Part shown: one piece after another, positions 12,001 to 23,000 of the stretch | Position numbering within the stretch: position 1 is the first letter of the stretch | How the letters are laid out: each line of letters starts with the position of its first letter | Assembly: GCA_012845835.1 (NCBI GenBank) | Contig: JABAKD010000020.1 | Span: 17,329,944 to 17,393,943, forward strand | Direction: 5' to 3' | Length of the DNA: 64,000 nt | Origin: Undaria pinnatifida | Taxonomy: Eukaryota; Sar; Phaeophyceae; Laminariales; Alariaceae | Notes under the pieces: generated by a model | Seen by the model: the letters and a program-made list of their open reading frames with translations, nothing else | What the model was told of the DNA's origin: nothing | The model's database searches: none | Program-made: the position numbers and the translations under genes

Positions 12001-12400
12001 TTCCCAGCGACAGCCATACTATCTTTATACAGCACTCTCTATTCCAGTAATGCATCTATATCATAGAGTAGAAAGGGTGGTTGGCGCTGGTGGGTCACCT
12101 CTACCTGTCCTACCATACGGGTATCAATGTCAACGGTGGTATATATAACAGCGCACTCTCGAGCATCATGATAGGTGGTGCAGCTATTGTCTACCTATCT
12201 TATCGGTATTAGACCCAACGGTAGCTACCGTAAAATAACAGAGGACTCTCGATTTATACGTGGGTGGGAAACGGTGGTGGTGGTAGCTCACCTCAACCTC
12301 CCACTCCTTGCTCTCGTCTAGAAGGCCCTCCAGCTCCAAAGGGACCTCCATCAACGGCTTCGATGCGGTAGATCGTCTCGCCGCCGTCGTCGCCGTCGGC
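8377..12400 (-). CDS. plant-type [2Fe-2S] ferredoxin-like protein, probably plastid (5' end unresolved)
   Basis: Minus-strand exons 12400-12292, 10484-10413, 9524-9393 and 8520-8377 (stop TAA 8377-8379), all joined in phase 0 with GT..AG borders. Seen: a Thr/Ala/Arg/Ser-rich start like a transit peptide, LELDGVTKKVTVPEGTSVL (ferredoxin N-terminal beta strands), CSCQQGICTTC giving C-x4-C-x2-C, and GFTLTCQT with the fourth cluster cysteine 32 residues later (usual spacing ~29). The C-terminus continues with a YEMQYGQYE segment and a Lys-rich tail ending MFGIF. Known: these proteins carry electrons from photosystem I or act in plastid redox chains. The 72-bp exon at 10484-10413 was found by its acceptor TTTTCCTGCAG and its fit to the family. 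No ATG fits at the left border: the frame is open upstream and a GAATAG acceptor precedes 12400, so an upstream exon, presumably with a signal peptide, is missing. An extra Cys follows in TFPCGPG. Confidence 0.85.
8991..9022 (+). repeat. (CAA)n microsatellite
   Basis: Eleven consecutive CAA triplets in the last intron of the ferredoxin-like gene. Confidence 0.95.
9600..9800 (+). repeat. CACAAATCATA-type tandem repeat
   Basis: Repeated CAAATCACACAAATCATAC words, about 11-bp periodic, between two ferredoxin exons. Low-complexity intron sequence; the apparent His/Asn/Thr-rich frame is a by-product. Confidence 0.85.
10040..10215 (+). repeat. LTA element, diverged longer copy
   Basis: CTCTTGACCCTTGTACTAGC, GGGGGTAGTCGCCGACC, ATGAGGACATA and a CGCGCGATCGGATAATCACA block occur in the same order as in the elements at 15355 and 46690. 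The cassette at the end has lost its ATG (AAGTACCAG instead of AAGATGAG). Confidence 0.7.
11384..11629 (+). mobile_element. GATCT-rich MITE-like repeat, copy 2
   Basis: The best-preserved copy: begins CGGACAGATCACCGAT and ends AGATCGTGATCTGTCGG, giving inverted termini of about 12-15 bp. Internal sequence is GATCT-rich without a reading frame. It lies in the first recognised intron of the ferredoxin-like gene. Confidence 0.7.
11715..11840 (-). repeat. dispersed repeat shared with 30270-30380
   Basis: The reverse complement reads CTTGGGTATTCATCCACTCCAGAGTGAC, AGCCTGTCCTGTGACCA and GAGTTAATGTGAGAACA, matching 30270-30380 on the plus strand. Function unknown. Confidence 0.65.
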
Positions 12401-12529
12401 CTATTCGCACGGAATGGCAAGGAAAACGAGAAACGACAGACGACAAAAGGCTAAATAATCGCAAGACCTAACCCCCTTTTGTTGGTTTGTACTTGTACCA
12501 CATAAAATATTAACGATTGGTCATCAACA

Positions 12530-12800
12530 CTCCGCGATTACAGACTGCTGAACGATTGAAGACTACGTAAATAATATTACGGCGATTGACGATGAGCGTT
12601 TGACCACGAGCGATTGGCGATTAGCGATCGACAAATAGCGATTGGCGACTGCTAATAACGATTGACGATTAACGATCGATGACTTAAACATTGCGAGTAG
12701 CGATTGACGATTCTCATAGCGATTGAAGATTCTGATAGCGATTGACGACTAACTAACTATATGAAACATCATTATTAACGAGTAGCGAGTAGCGATGCGG
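12530..12800 (+). repeat. AGCGATTGACGATT tandem repeat
   Basis: A ~10-14 bp unit (AGCGATTGACGATTAACGAT and variants) is repeated about twenty times with drift. It lies just upstream of the recognised ferredoxin exons. Confidence 0.85.
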
Positions 12801-13799
12801 GCAAGACTAGTACGGGCATGCGTACATACTGCGCACTCAATCCGCACGCTGCAGATGGCAAAAAGCGGCCCCAACTTACGGCTCAGGTGTCACATTCACC
12901 ATTAACATTTGTACGGAGGCGTGTGCGACAGTCCGTACTGCTAGATAAAGCTATGATTTATACTAGTTGTGTACGTGAGTTTCGAACGGCCGACTCCAGT
13001 CGCAACGAAAACCGATGGGTTAGCGTCGGGAGCTAAATTTGTCTTCATACATTCGTACCTTCAGCCTGTTCTACAATCCCGCTTTACGACTACAACTTGT
13101 TTTACGATTACGTAAAGCTTGCTTTACTACTTGCTCAATAGCGAACGACGAACCTAAGCCCTATCATAACCGCTGAGGGAAGCCTAAAAGCCCTTTCTCA
13201 GCAGAGGCTTGCCTCAGACGCTGTATCGTGCCTTACATGCTTTACTTGCGTGAGGCAAATAACCTGCGTTTGAAACGAGGCATCAAGGCACTTTTTGCGC
13301 ACTAAAATAACGCCGCTATACATATGAACTGCCTCAAAACGAGGATTGGGGTCACCTACGGAAGGAGGGGAGAGCTTCTACCGTCATGCCTTTCTTTTCG
13401 CCGTAAATCCTGCTTTTACAGTACTGTAAGAGACGGTTGCGTTAGCTGCTGTTTGGTGTCTCACGTGTCTATCATGGGCAAGGCAAAGCCGTACGCTAGA
13501 AAAAGGGGCGAAAAGGGGATTGGGCGCGGGTTGCGCACCAAAACACCGCCGTTATAATACGAACTCCCTGGCAATGGGGTTCCGGGACACTCAAGGAGGG
13601 ACTCACAGCACGCTAGAACAAGAAAGGCAATAAGGCGAACCGTAACGAATGTAAGGCTTAACAGGCCTTAATTTCGTTTTCAATGCCTGCGGCACATCAA
13701 AATGCGCATGCCTACGGCGTGCATCAGCGGCCAGAGCTTAGACGATCCCCGTCGCCACGATAGCTTCTTTAGGAAAAAAAAAAGAAGAACCGGTTTTCA
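12801..13799. other. no gene recognised; two diverged direct repeats
   Basis: A block with GCGCACTAAAATAACGCCGC and ACTGCCTCAAAACGAGGATT near 13297-13350 recurs as GCGCACCAAAACACCGCCGT and ACTCCCTGGCAATGGGGTTC near 13531-13585. Missing 5' exons of the ferredoxin-like gene could lie here but I could not identify one. Confidence 0.4.
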
Positions 13800-15354
13800 G
13801 TACATGACACTTAATACCAGGTACCAGGTAAGAAACAACGTCATTAAAAATAAAGCCAGGCTGAGATTTACAGGAAAATAAGGCGGACGGGAGGCGTTAG
13901 AACGTTGCTAATGGCAAGGCGATTCTGTAAAGAAAACTATCTATTATTTTTTTGGGTATTTTGTTGAAGACATCTTCGTACTGCTGTCGCGGTGGTATTC
14001 TTTTGGTTCTGTTTCCGTCAAGCGGCCCAATTTGTTGATTTTCATCAGGCCTCGGCCAACGTTGTCCAACAGCCACGAATGACCTTCGATCTCGCGACAG
14101 AGATAACCCATGACCAGCCGTCTTCGTTCCGGACAAGGCCACATGAGTATAGGTGACATCGCCGACGAGGTTGTGTTGATCCATGCGCTAGGGCGCGAGA
14201 GGTTGCCCGCGTTGTCCTGTTGTCTTCCGTCAAATCCTAATCCCCCCCATTTTTTTTCTTTTTGCCCGTTGGAAGACGATTGAGAGTTTTTGTCTCTGTT
14301 TTCCACATTTCAGCCGCCAAATGCATTATTACCAGAAGCCTGGTCGGCGCCCGCCACACATCACCGGCGGCTGGTGAGCACTGTACACAAAGGGCGGGTC
14401 CGTTGCCCATAACGAGCTCGCCACATTCACATTTTACGACGCTCTCGTTGATTTCGTCGAACGAATCGTGTGGAGCACACGAAATCTCACCGATCCTACT
14501 CCAATATCTGTTTGAGAGTTTCTCAAGCAGATGTTGCTCAAGATTGCCACCAGGAGGCCATCTTTTTTTGAAAATTGGAAAGTTTCAAATAAATAATTAC
14601 AGAAATTTGGGCCCATAAGCAGCTAGGCTGAGCCTCGTCCGGCTCGCTTTTTCAACATTTTTCGGCTTTTCAAAAAAAAGAAAATCGACTCAGCCGAATT
14701 TCTGCCGAAATTTGAAAAACTCAAAAAAACGTTTTTCGGCGTTTTTCGGCTCGGTGAGTAGCAACTTCGGCTCTGAAAAAAAAAACGGTCGACTACAAAA
14801 TACGTGATTTCGGCTTTTTCGGCTCGAATTTCAAGAAAACGGCTAATTCACACATAAATAAATAGTTTAGAGGGTGAGAAGCAGCGCTAACCAGCGTTAA
14901 TAGTCGCCACAACAGCGTTGCTGCGATGCTCAGCGGCCAGCAAGGTATCCTCGTGTGATGAGCAATATTAAACACTATATATATATTTTATTTTTTTTCC
15001 CCGCTCCCTCTTGTTCAAACACCCCACCTGAAATCAAAATATGCCAGAGTAATAAACACCACCAGGCAGTTGATATCACCTCATTATATTTCTAGCCATC
15101 CATGCCGTAGCTCCAATTCATTCCCCTCCCCCGCCCCTCCCCCCAAACGCCTCCTCCTTCCCCACCACCCGCACCATCGCCTAGAGCACCACGTGTATAG
15201 CAAGTCTCTACATCGATGCCACCTAAAAAGCTGTCGAAAATCCCCCCCCCCCCCCCCACGCCCCCACGCCCTTCGAACACTCCGCCCTCTCCTCACTGGT
15301 TGTACGACTTACAGCATGCACTTGATAAACTGATGCATTTCCTTCCACAGTTGT

Positions 15355-15600
15355 CAGATTTTATCCCCCTCATGAACGGTTTTTATAGTTTCCGCGCACA
15401 GACTGACTAGCATCACCCTGTTGACCCTGGTACAAGCTACACTGTAGTTTCAAGGGGAGTCGCCGACCTATTATGCTTCATGAGGACATACACGCAGAAA
15501 TACGCGCGATCGGAGTATCACACAGATTGCAAAGATGAGTTTCGACAAAATCTTCGATCTCACAGCTGGTGTGTATTTTCATTTTTGTAATATATATATA
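15355..15600 (+). mobile_element. LTA element, full-length copy A
   Basis: Runs from TTATCCCCCTCATGAACGG through TATAGTTTCCGCGCACAGAC, CTGTTGACCCTGGTACAAGC, GGGAGTCGCCGACCTAT, CGCGCGATCGGAGTATCACA to GCAAAGATGAGTTTCGAC and CTCACAGCTGGTGTGTATTT. The conserved end encodes MSFDKIFDLTAGVYFHF. Length is about 245 bp, matched at 46690-46928 and 54163-54396. Confidence 0.8.
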
Positions 15601-16129
15601 TATATGCGATCCTGGTGCGTAGTACTGGTATATACATATGTTTCGTTTAGCCTCCGACAAGGTGACAATGTACAGCATAATAAACTATAAGCTACAACGT
15701 CGATAACTGACAAACACCCACACTGCGTGCTTGTATAATTTATCATTCATCTCCGGCAAAGACAGGACACATCGATACACCGCCATCATTACGAAATTGG
15801 TGTGAATAGGAGACCGTTGTTAACCTGTAGGACTCGTAGTGAGCGCCGCTTTATCCTGAGGGCCTAACATCAAAATTTGTGCAATGTGCATCCAGTCCGC
15901 TCTTTGAAGGGAGTGCGTCACCCGGAAATCGACACCAGACTCCTACGCGAACGACCTTAGTGATGAGGCCACACGATCAAATCCACAACGATTTTGCAAC
16001 GTTCATATAGTAGCTGTGCTGCACACCCACCCCCCACGTCAACTATCCACTATCGGTGTCTTCTTCTCCCCTCAACTCAAGACTCTCCCTGTCCCTCCCA
16101 CGAACAGGAGGATCCACTACCCTACAACC

Positions 16130-16200
16130 ATCCTCCTCCTCTCCCTCCTCCTCCTCCTCGTCCTCCTCCTCCTCTTCCTCTTCCTCCTCGTGCCTCCCAG
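16130..16200 (+). repeat. (CTC)n microsatellite
   Basis: CTC/CTT triplets with few interruptions; no role visible. Confidence 0.9.
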
Positions 16201-16400
16201 ATCTTGAGCGTTTTTCGCCCTTATCCTCTTGTACCCCGCCGTCACCGTATTATCCGCTACCCCGGGGATGGCACAGCCGGACATGCTGGACATGCTCGTA
16301 TCGTCGCCGGTTGGTGTGCGTGTGTGGGTGGTGCTACTGTGCGTACTGCTGTGTGCTGTGCTGCTGTGTTGCGGGGCTGGTGGCTGTGGCTATATTATAT

Positions 16401-17474
16401 AGGCTTAGGCCCATTATGCTAGCATTTCTTTTGGCATAATTGGCATTTTGGGGCATAAGAAAAGCATAATTCAAAAAGAGCATTGCTCCTGCACATTTTG
16501 GGCATATTGAGCCCAATAAGGAGCATATTCGCCTGTAACTGCTCCATATTGAGCACAATGCCTGTGCATGAGGGCATTTATGGCGCCTGATGCTCAATCG
16601 TTCGACTTTCTGTGGGTCTTGACAAAACTACCCATATAAGACAGAACGACAGACGAGATACTAAGGAGGGTGTTCTTAAATACGTAGCGCCAAGCGCCTT
16701 CGTGAAACCAACTAATGTCGAGGCCCTTGTAGCAGAGATGGATGCGTACAACGTTGTGGCGGCTGAGACGGATGCTGGATACGATTTGTGGGCTTTCTGG
16801 CATGACATCAGGCTTAAACTTCCTGCTTGGTACAATGTAGCCAAAGACGTAGCCTTGATCCAACCCTCTTCCGCTTTCATGGAACGGGTGTTTTCTATCC
16901 TTCGTGCTTGCATGGACTCTAGGCAGGAGAAGTGCTATTATTATAGACCGCATTGCGGCATCGGCCCTTCTGAAGTACAACAGGGCGTCTGAGGAGTGCT
17001 AGATCGCCTTTCGTTCCCCCCGTGCTGTATTGCTTAAGAAGTTGGTGTTGTCGTGTTGGCATCCCGCTGATGTAGTGCCGCAACGCTTGGCAGTACTTCG
17101 CGCGCGGGGAGGGGGGGGTCCGCCTACCTGTGTGTATACTATTGTTTTACTCTGTTTTGTAATGTTTTCCACTCTTTCGGGGTATCGCTTCCACAGCAGC
17201 TGCGCCCGACAAAATGGTCAAGTAAAAGTAAAACAAAAACTAAGTACGAACCACTGCTGGGCTTCCGGAACCCTATTATAGCACGATAGTACTACTGCTG
17301 TAGCATAAAAAGGCTTTTGAAGCATATTCCCGCCACGAAAACGGAGCATACGCAAAGGCATATTACGAAAAAAAAGCATAACACGTGAGCATAATTGACC
17401 AGTCGCAGGATATGCTTTGGAAAAAAAAAAAAAGCATAAAAAATGGAAAAAAAGGGCATAATGGGCCTAAGCCT
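16401..17474 (+). mobile_element. 1.07-kb TIR element with hAT transposase fragment
   Basis: AGGCTTAGGCCCATTATGC at 16401 is repeated inverted at the right end (GCATAATGGGCCTAAGCCT, ending 17474). GCATAA words cluster inside both ends as subterminal repeats, a feature of hAT elements. No convincing 8-bp target duplication remains. It is nested in the element 14623-17719. Confidence 0.75.
16600..16992 (+). pseudogene. hAT transposase C-terminal dimerisation domain remnant
   Basis: An open frame to a TGA at 16990-16992 contains LWAFWHDIRLKLPAWYNVAK, then ALIQPSSAFMERVFSILRAC. This is the hAT C-terminal block (FW..P.L..LA......P.SSA.ERVFS), normally the last ~90 residues of a 600-700 residue transposase. 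No N-terminal BED finger or catalytic Asp-Asp-Glu core is present, so the copy is truncated and cannot act alone. Known: this domain mediates transposase multimerisation. Confidence 0.8.
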
Positions 17475-17984
17475 AGCTGTATATTTGCACGAAGAACAGG
17501 GTTACCATGTCATTTGTAGGCGTTACTGTAGAGGGGTCGAATAAAAATCGGCTTAATTGAGAGAAATCGGCTCCCGGGGTTGACAAAAGGCTCCGTCCCC
17601 TAAGAATCGGCTCCAAATCGAATGTTTTTCGGCTCTTTATAGAACTCTTGTTTTTCGGCTCCAAAAACCGCAAAATCTTTTTTTGGCTTTTTCGGCGAAA
17701 GCCGGACGAGGCTCAGCCTATAAGCAGCCGCCGTACTTGTACATAAATAGTTTGGCTGGTGTCTTCGAAATTTGAAACTTTTTTGTGCAACATAGCCATG
17801 CCATTAGTAACTCTCTTCTCACACCTGAAGCTATTAACATTTTGTAGGACGCATCTTTTCTCAAATAAGAAATCCAGCCTGAGCCAGCATTCTTGCTTCT
17901 TACCAGGTATCTGTTACCTGGTACTCGGAGTAGTAATTAGTAATAGGTGTCCTGTACTACTGCTGTATCCAAACATGCACACCT

Positions 17985-18207
17985 CGGACCGATCACAAAC
18001 ACCGATCACAATCTAAATAGATCACCTTCATGATAAGATCCAGTATCTGCCGAATACCAGGTATGGAGTATGGATCTAACCCTAGAAACTTTGCTGAAAA
18101 ATCATGCAGATCGCACGGCTCCCAGCCGATAACTTAAGGCTAGACCATACAGATCTTCCCTGAAAGATCTATAGATTAGCAAGTGGGGATCGGTGATCTG
18201 TCCGACG
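17985..18207 (-). mobile_element. GATCT-rich MITE-like repeat, copy 3 (reverse)
   Basis: The reverse complement reads GGACAGATCACCGATCCCCA, then TTTCAGGGAAGATCTGTATG, GGCTGGGAGCCGTGCGATCT. Same family as 2819 and 11384. Confidence 0.65.
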
Positions 18208-20048
18208 TGCGCAAGTATGTCAGGAGACGGCACCTTTCGGCGCCGTCAGTCACCCCATTCAGCAGCTCCAACACTATCATAACGCCAGCATTTTAACCCT
18301 TTAGCACCGCACTCCTGAAAGTGACAAAACACTTGGAGTTAGAATAGGGAAAAAAATAGGAGTTGGAAAAGAGACAAGTTCAGGCCGCCGTTCGTCACAG
18401 GCTCTCGGCATCTTTGTGGCATACGACCGGTACATAATGCGTGCCGACACAACGCCTCAATTGCTGCTGGCAAACCCAAGCAATCCACATAATCTGCCCG
18501 TCCTCTATCAAGTAGAAACCTCAGCGTGAGACTTCCGCGAAAATAGAAATTCGGGTGTGGCTACACTTGGTGTGGAACACATCCGGCAAAACAAGAAATC
18601 TAGGATGGACCGTATCTCGGTTTCTTGCTATTAATAGAGGACCGACATTGTTTGCTGTATGACCTGGTCTGCTTGCTCTTCGGCTCAGGTTGCACGCACT
18701 TCAGGTAGCTTTGCGTAAAGGAGTGAGGACCCGAGTGCTTATATCATATAGCCAAGAGTGCTCAACCTGGTGGACTGCGAAGAGCCCCCGTACAGACACG
18801 TTACGACTACGAGCAAGAAGTACGAGTAAGCAGTACCGCAGCTGTATACGAAACTGCATACTGCTGCTGCACGCACCTGGTACTGCTTCGTACTACTGCT
18901 GTAATGAGGTTTTCAAAGGTTGAGGTTTTGATGTATAATAGGAGCAGTTGTCAAAAATATGTGCCATTTAATTTGTTAATTTAGCGTTTACACCTCGATA
19001 GCGTCTCATAACCCTTGCATACGAGACGACCACAGACCGAGCACTATATCGCAACCATACAACTACACATGAATACCGCAGCTGCTGCGGTAGCGCGAGT
19101 AGTATCAGTCAGACACGCCTGACCACCAGGTACAGCCTGAGGCAGCGCAGCGACACACCAGACTACAGGTTGAACACGAAATCCGATATGAGCGCTTCTG
19201 CCTCGAGCATTGAATTGCGACAGCATGACATGCAAAAGCCAACGAACAAGTAGGGGATAACGCACAAAAAACACACCTCCATCGACACATGTATTGCATT
19301 AACTGGCTCTCTGCCAAAGGCGAGAGCGAAACGTGTCGGTACAAGCTCTCTGCTCTTATCAAGCTGTTATCTATACCTGGTACCGGTATACGATATGTAT
19401 GTAGCTGGTACAGCCTAGCAAGTCGATTCATATGATAGCTGTCTCGATGACACATGTTTACTTCCTTTTGCTGTACCAGTAAAATAGACGAGAGGACGCT
19501 GAAAACGCGTGTTGGAGCCTCCGGCAACTGAACATGCACCATGGAGAACCAACGATTTCGACACCAACTGTCACACGGCCTCGAAACAGCAGAGCTCAGA
19601 CAACTAACCAACAACAACTCATATAGGCTCTGGTGCGAGCTCGAGGCAAACTGACCTCGACAAGAATGCGCCAGAAAAGGGAGAAACGAAGGCGCTCGCG
19701 GAGCTCACACCGCCCGCAATCGCAACCACAACCGCATGAGTCTTCATGGCGATCCGCGCTGATTTCTGCCCCACTTCCTGGTCGTCTCAAACCTGCCTAG
19801 GCACCTTGTATGGGATTCCTGTAGACGGGTGCAACTGCTACGCTGTTCCCAAGGTAAACCCACGCGGTAGCTGGATCCAGCGATCACATAGTAGGGGTAA
19901 ATTCAATAACAACCCCTGCTTTGAGAACGCCTTCCAAGTAGGTTTGCACAACTTTGCCTCCCTGTTCTCCATCCCTCCGCCCCTCCCGCGCCCGAACCCC
20001 TCAGCTTTAGCCCTTAGACCACCGGCTATAACCCCCAACGCAGGAAAT
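18208..20048. other. no gene recognised; 5' region of the SR gene at the right
   Basis: Scattered TACCAGGTA-type words. The frame of the SR gene is open upstream from about 19746, but the family match begins only at the ATG of 20049, and pyrimidine-rich sequence at 19965-20010 looks like a leader. The promoter cannot be pinpointed. Confidence 0.4.
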
Positions 20049-23000
20049 ATGGGTGACGTGCCTGGGACGAAGGTATGGGTTGGGAACCTCGGCAGCACGT
20101 GTGAAGAGCGCGATCTGAGGGACGAGTTCAGCAAGTTCGGAGAGCTAAACAAGGTGTGGCTCCCTTAACGCAAAGGCGCACACACGGTAGCCTTTACGGC
20201 AGGGTAGGCATGTCCTATCTATCGACATCCGCGACACGGCGTACACCCACGCATCGCCTAGTCTTGAGCCCGCCTGTCTACGTTTGCCGGCCGCGAGGGA
20301 CGAACCTCGGGATCCCCTTTATATTTGTGGCGAAAGGGCCAGCGCCTACCTGAGAGGGTCCGTCCGATCTTTGTGTGGCCAAAGGACCTGCTTTTGTGGT
20401 GCGTGCCAGTAGAGCGTCAGGTGCAGACGATTCTCGCGCCTTTTTCGTAATGCGTCCGGTCGTCAAGTCCCCAGCGGCTCATGCCCTACCTGTCTCATCT
20501 CTCCTCCCTTCTTGCCCGTGTCCTGTGTCTCCCCCCCCTACTTTCTACCCTTCCCCTACTTCCTGCGATTTCTCCATTGTAGCTGTTTTTTCCCCCTTCA
20601 CCCACCACTAAAAAAAAACGTGTGGGGGATCTTTTTTATTTTGGCCCTTGTTTTTTGTCCAATTTTAATTTTGCTTGTTTGTTTATTTTGTCTGTTTTTG
20701 TCTTTTCTTGTCTTTTTTTCGTTGTTTCGTTTTTTCAAAAAATTGTATTTTCGCAGGTATGGGTTGCGCGTAACCCTCCGGGCTTTGCCTTCGTTTGGTT
20801 TGCCGACGAACGAGATGCAACAGATGCTGTGCGTGAGACGGACGGAAGGAGCATCGCTGGCCGCGAATGGCGGGTTGAGATTGTAAGTAGTGACCTGTTT
20901 ACTACATAATATGCCGAAAGTGTTGCGATCCAAATTTTTGCCTCTTTGTTGTCGTTCTTTTTTTCTTTCGCCTGTGGTGGCGGCTGCTGTCTTTTGCTCT
21001 GTTTTGGGCATTTGGCGCGCCGCTACCACACTCTCTCCGCATCCATCGCAAAAACAAAAAACACCAAAAAAATCAGGTGTGGGTCGCCCGCAACCCACCG
21101 GGCTTTGCTTTCGTGTGGTTCGCTGACGACAAAGATGCCGGCGATGCCGTAAAGGACATCGACGGCAAGAGCATCGCCGGTCGCGAGTGGCGTGTTGAAA
21201 TCGTGAGTTAGGAAGGCGACCACTTGGCCTCTTGCCCGTGGACACAAAGGTGCTCCTTCTTGCTGCCGTTGTTGTTGCTGCTGCTTCGGTAAATACTAAG
21301 ATAACTATATACAGTATATGCATCGATCAGAGTAGAATCAATAACAACCAATTTAAACCTCGAAGTCAATGCGATGCCTCCCCAATCCTTCCAGTTTTGA
21401 CGTTTCATTTGTTCCCCGCACTTGCCCCACATCCTCCCAAGACCTGAACCATATCGCCGCCTTTGTTCTCCTCCCCAAGACCGAACTGTAACACCGCCTT
21501 CTTCTCTCCACAAACGGTCTGTCTTATGGGACGATTTTGCTCCCGCAGTCTCACCAGCGGGGGCGCGACCGCGGACCGCCCGGAGGCGGTGGTTACGGAG
21601 GAGGCGGTGGTGGCTACGGTGGTGGAGGCGGTTACGGTGGAGGCGGTGGCTACGGGGGTGGTGCCCGCGCCGGCGGCGCCGCTCCCCGCACGGGGTACAA
21701 GGTTCGCATCACGGGACTGCCGGAGGGCATGCGCTGGTCCGAGCTCAAGGACTTCGTCCGCAAGGCTGGAGACGTGACATACGCGGACGTTCGCGGCGAT
21801 GAAGGGTGCGTTATTTGCAAACTGTTTTCGTGTTTTCTTTCTTTACGGTTCCGCAAGAGTATTGACGCCTTTTCTGTGCCGCGTGTTGCTCGCGTAGGGC
21901 TCGTGCTAGGTTATGTTCTGGTAGGGTAGAGTTTGTTGTAATTTCACCTCGGGCGATCGATCCTCTTCTATTTCCTCGTTAAGCGTTTTGAGTGTCTTGA
22001 GATTTGGCCCGACATCGTTTTCGCTTCCAATGGTTGCAACCGACGATGAAGTTTGAGCTTGTTCGGCGACGTTGCCCGCCCGGTGTTGTGCCTTGCGCCC
22101 GGCCTTCTCGGGCTGTGTGCTGAACTCACCCGTCACCTAACAAGCCCTTTTCGTACGTCTATTGCCAACGGTTGGTTGGGGAGGGGAGGGGAGGGGAAGC
22201 GCAACATCGCTACCGCGTGGTCGTCTATTTGCTGCTAGCTTCCTTACGACGGCACCGGCGGGCGCAAGCGATCGACCGACCTTCCTACCGACCTGCCTAC
22301 CTACCGACCGATCTACTCTGCCCGACGGCAACCGTTCTACGAAAACTGCGGTTTCCCGGCCGTCAATTCCGACTTCGCGACCGATACCTCATGACGTAAA
22401 TGCTTTTTTAGTAGGGCTGTTTACCCAGCCGCCAGCTCAAGTTTTTTTTGTTGTACCGTTGTGAGAGCGTATATGTTTTTGGTCGCGGCTTGGCTGTATG
22501 TAAGGGAGCCGGTTTCATGCTTGCGTTTTCCGAGGAGTTTTTAGCCGGACGTCGGAAGATAAGATAGGACGCGCGCGGACATCCATGCGGTTGTATTTGT
22601 GATGCGATTTTTCTGCCTGCTTGAAGATGGCGAGGACGTCGGTGGTAGGAGCTGCATCTCAGCACTCGACGGCGCTAACGCTGACGGGGAAGGGGGGATA
22701 GAGCAACAACGAACCGCCTTCCTTCCCTCCCTTTCAGCTAGAGCCAGCAAACCACTGTTGGTTCTGTGGAGGGGTTCGGTGTCAGTTCCTTCACTAGGGC
22801 TAGGGATATCAGCTATGCTAGGCGTCATTTCCTACGGTCGTCGGTTTTCGGGTGGGGGGGGGGGGGGGTGGGCAGCACTCCCAGCCTCTGAGGGTTGGTG
22901 CTCATTAAAGCTGCTGTTCTTCCTTCCTACCGGTACCTACCCTGGTTGCGATCGGCCACCAACCATCACACATCATGACAACAGCAACAACAACGACAGC

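Larger units (their letters stand above)
14623..17719. mobile_element. ~3.1-kb TIR element flanked by ATAAGCAG
   Basis: Left terminus AGGCTGAGCCTCGTCCGGC (14625-14643), right terminus its exact reverse complement ending at 17719, with CGGCTTTTTCGGCTC-type subterminal repeats on both sides. The 8-mer ATAAGCAG lies at 14615-14622 and again at 17720-17727; two extra bases (CT) separate it from the left terminus. An 8-bp target duplication with such termini fits the hAT superfamily (known); assignment is inference. It contains an LTA element and a second TIR element. Confidence 0.75.
13800..17930. mobile_element. outer inverted-repeat element containing nested insertions
   Basis: The left flank 13800-13985 and the right flank 17755-17930 are degenerate inverted repeats: TACCAGGTAAGAAxCAA, GCTGAGATTT/GGCTGGATTT and GTTxCTAATGGCAxGGC blocks occur in mirrored order. 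Between them sits the element 14623-17719. Without the nested insertion the outer element would be about 1 kb. The superfamily is not identifiable. Confidence 0.5.
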
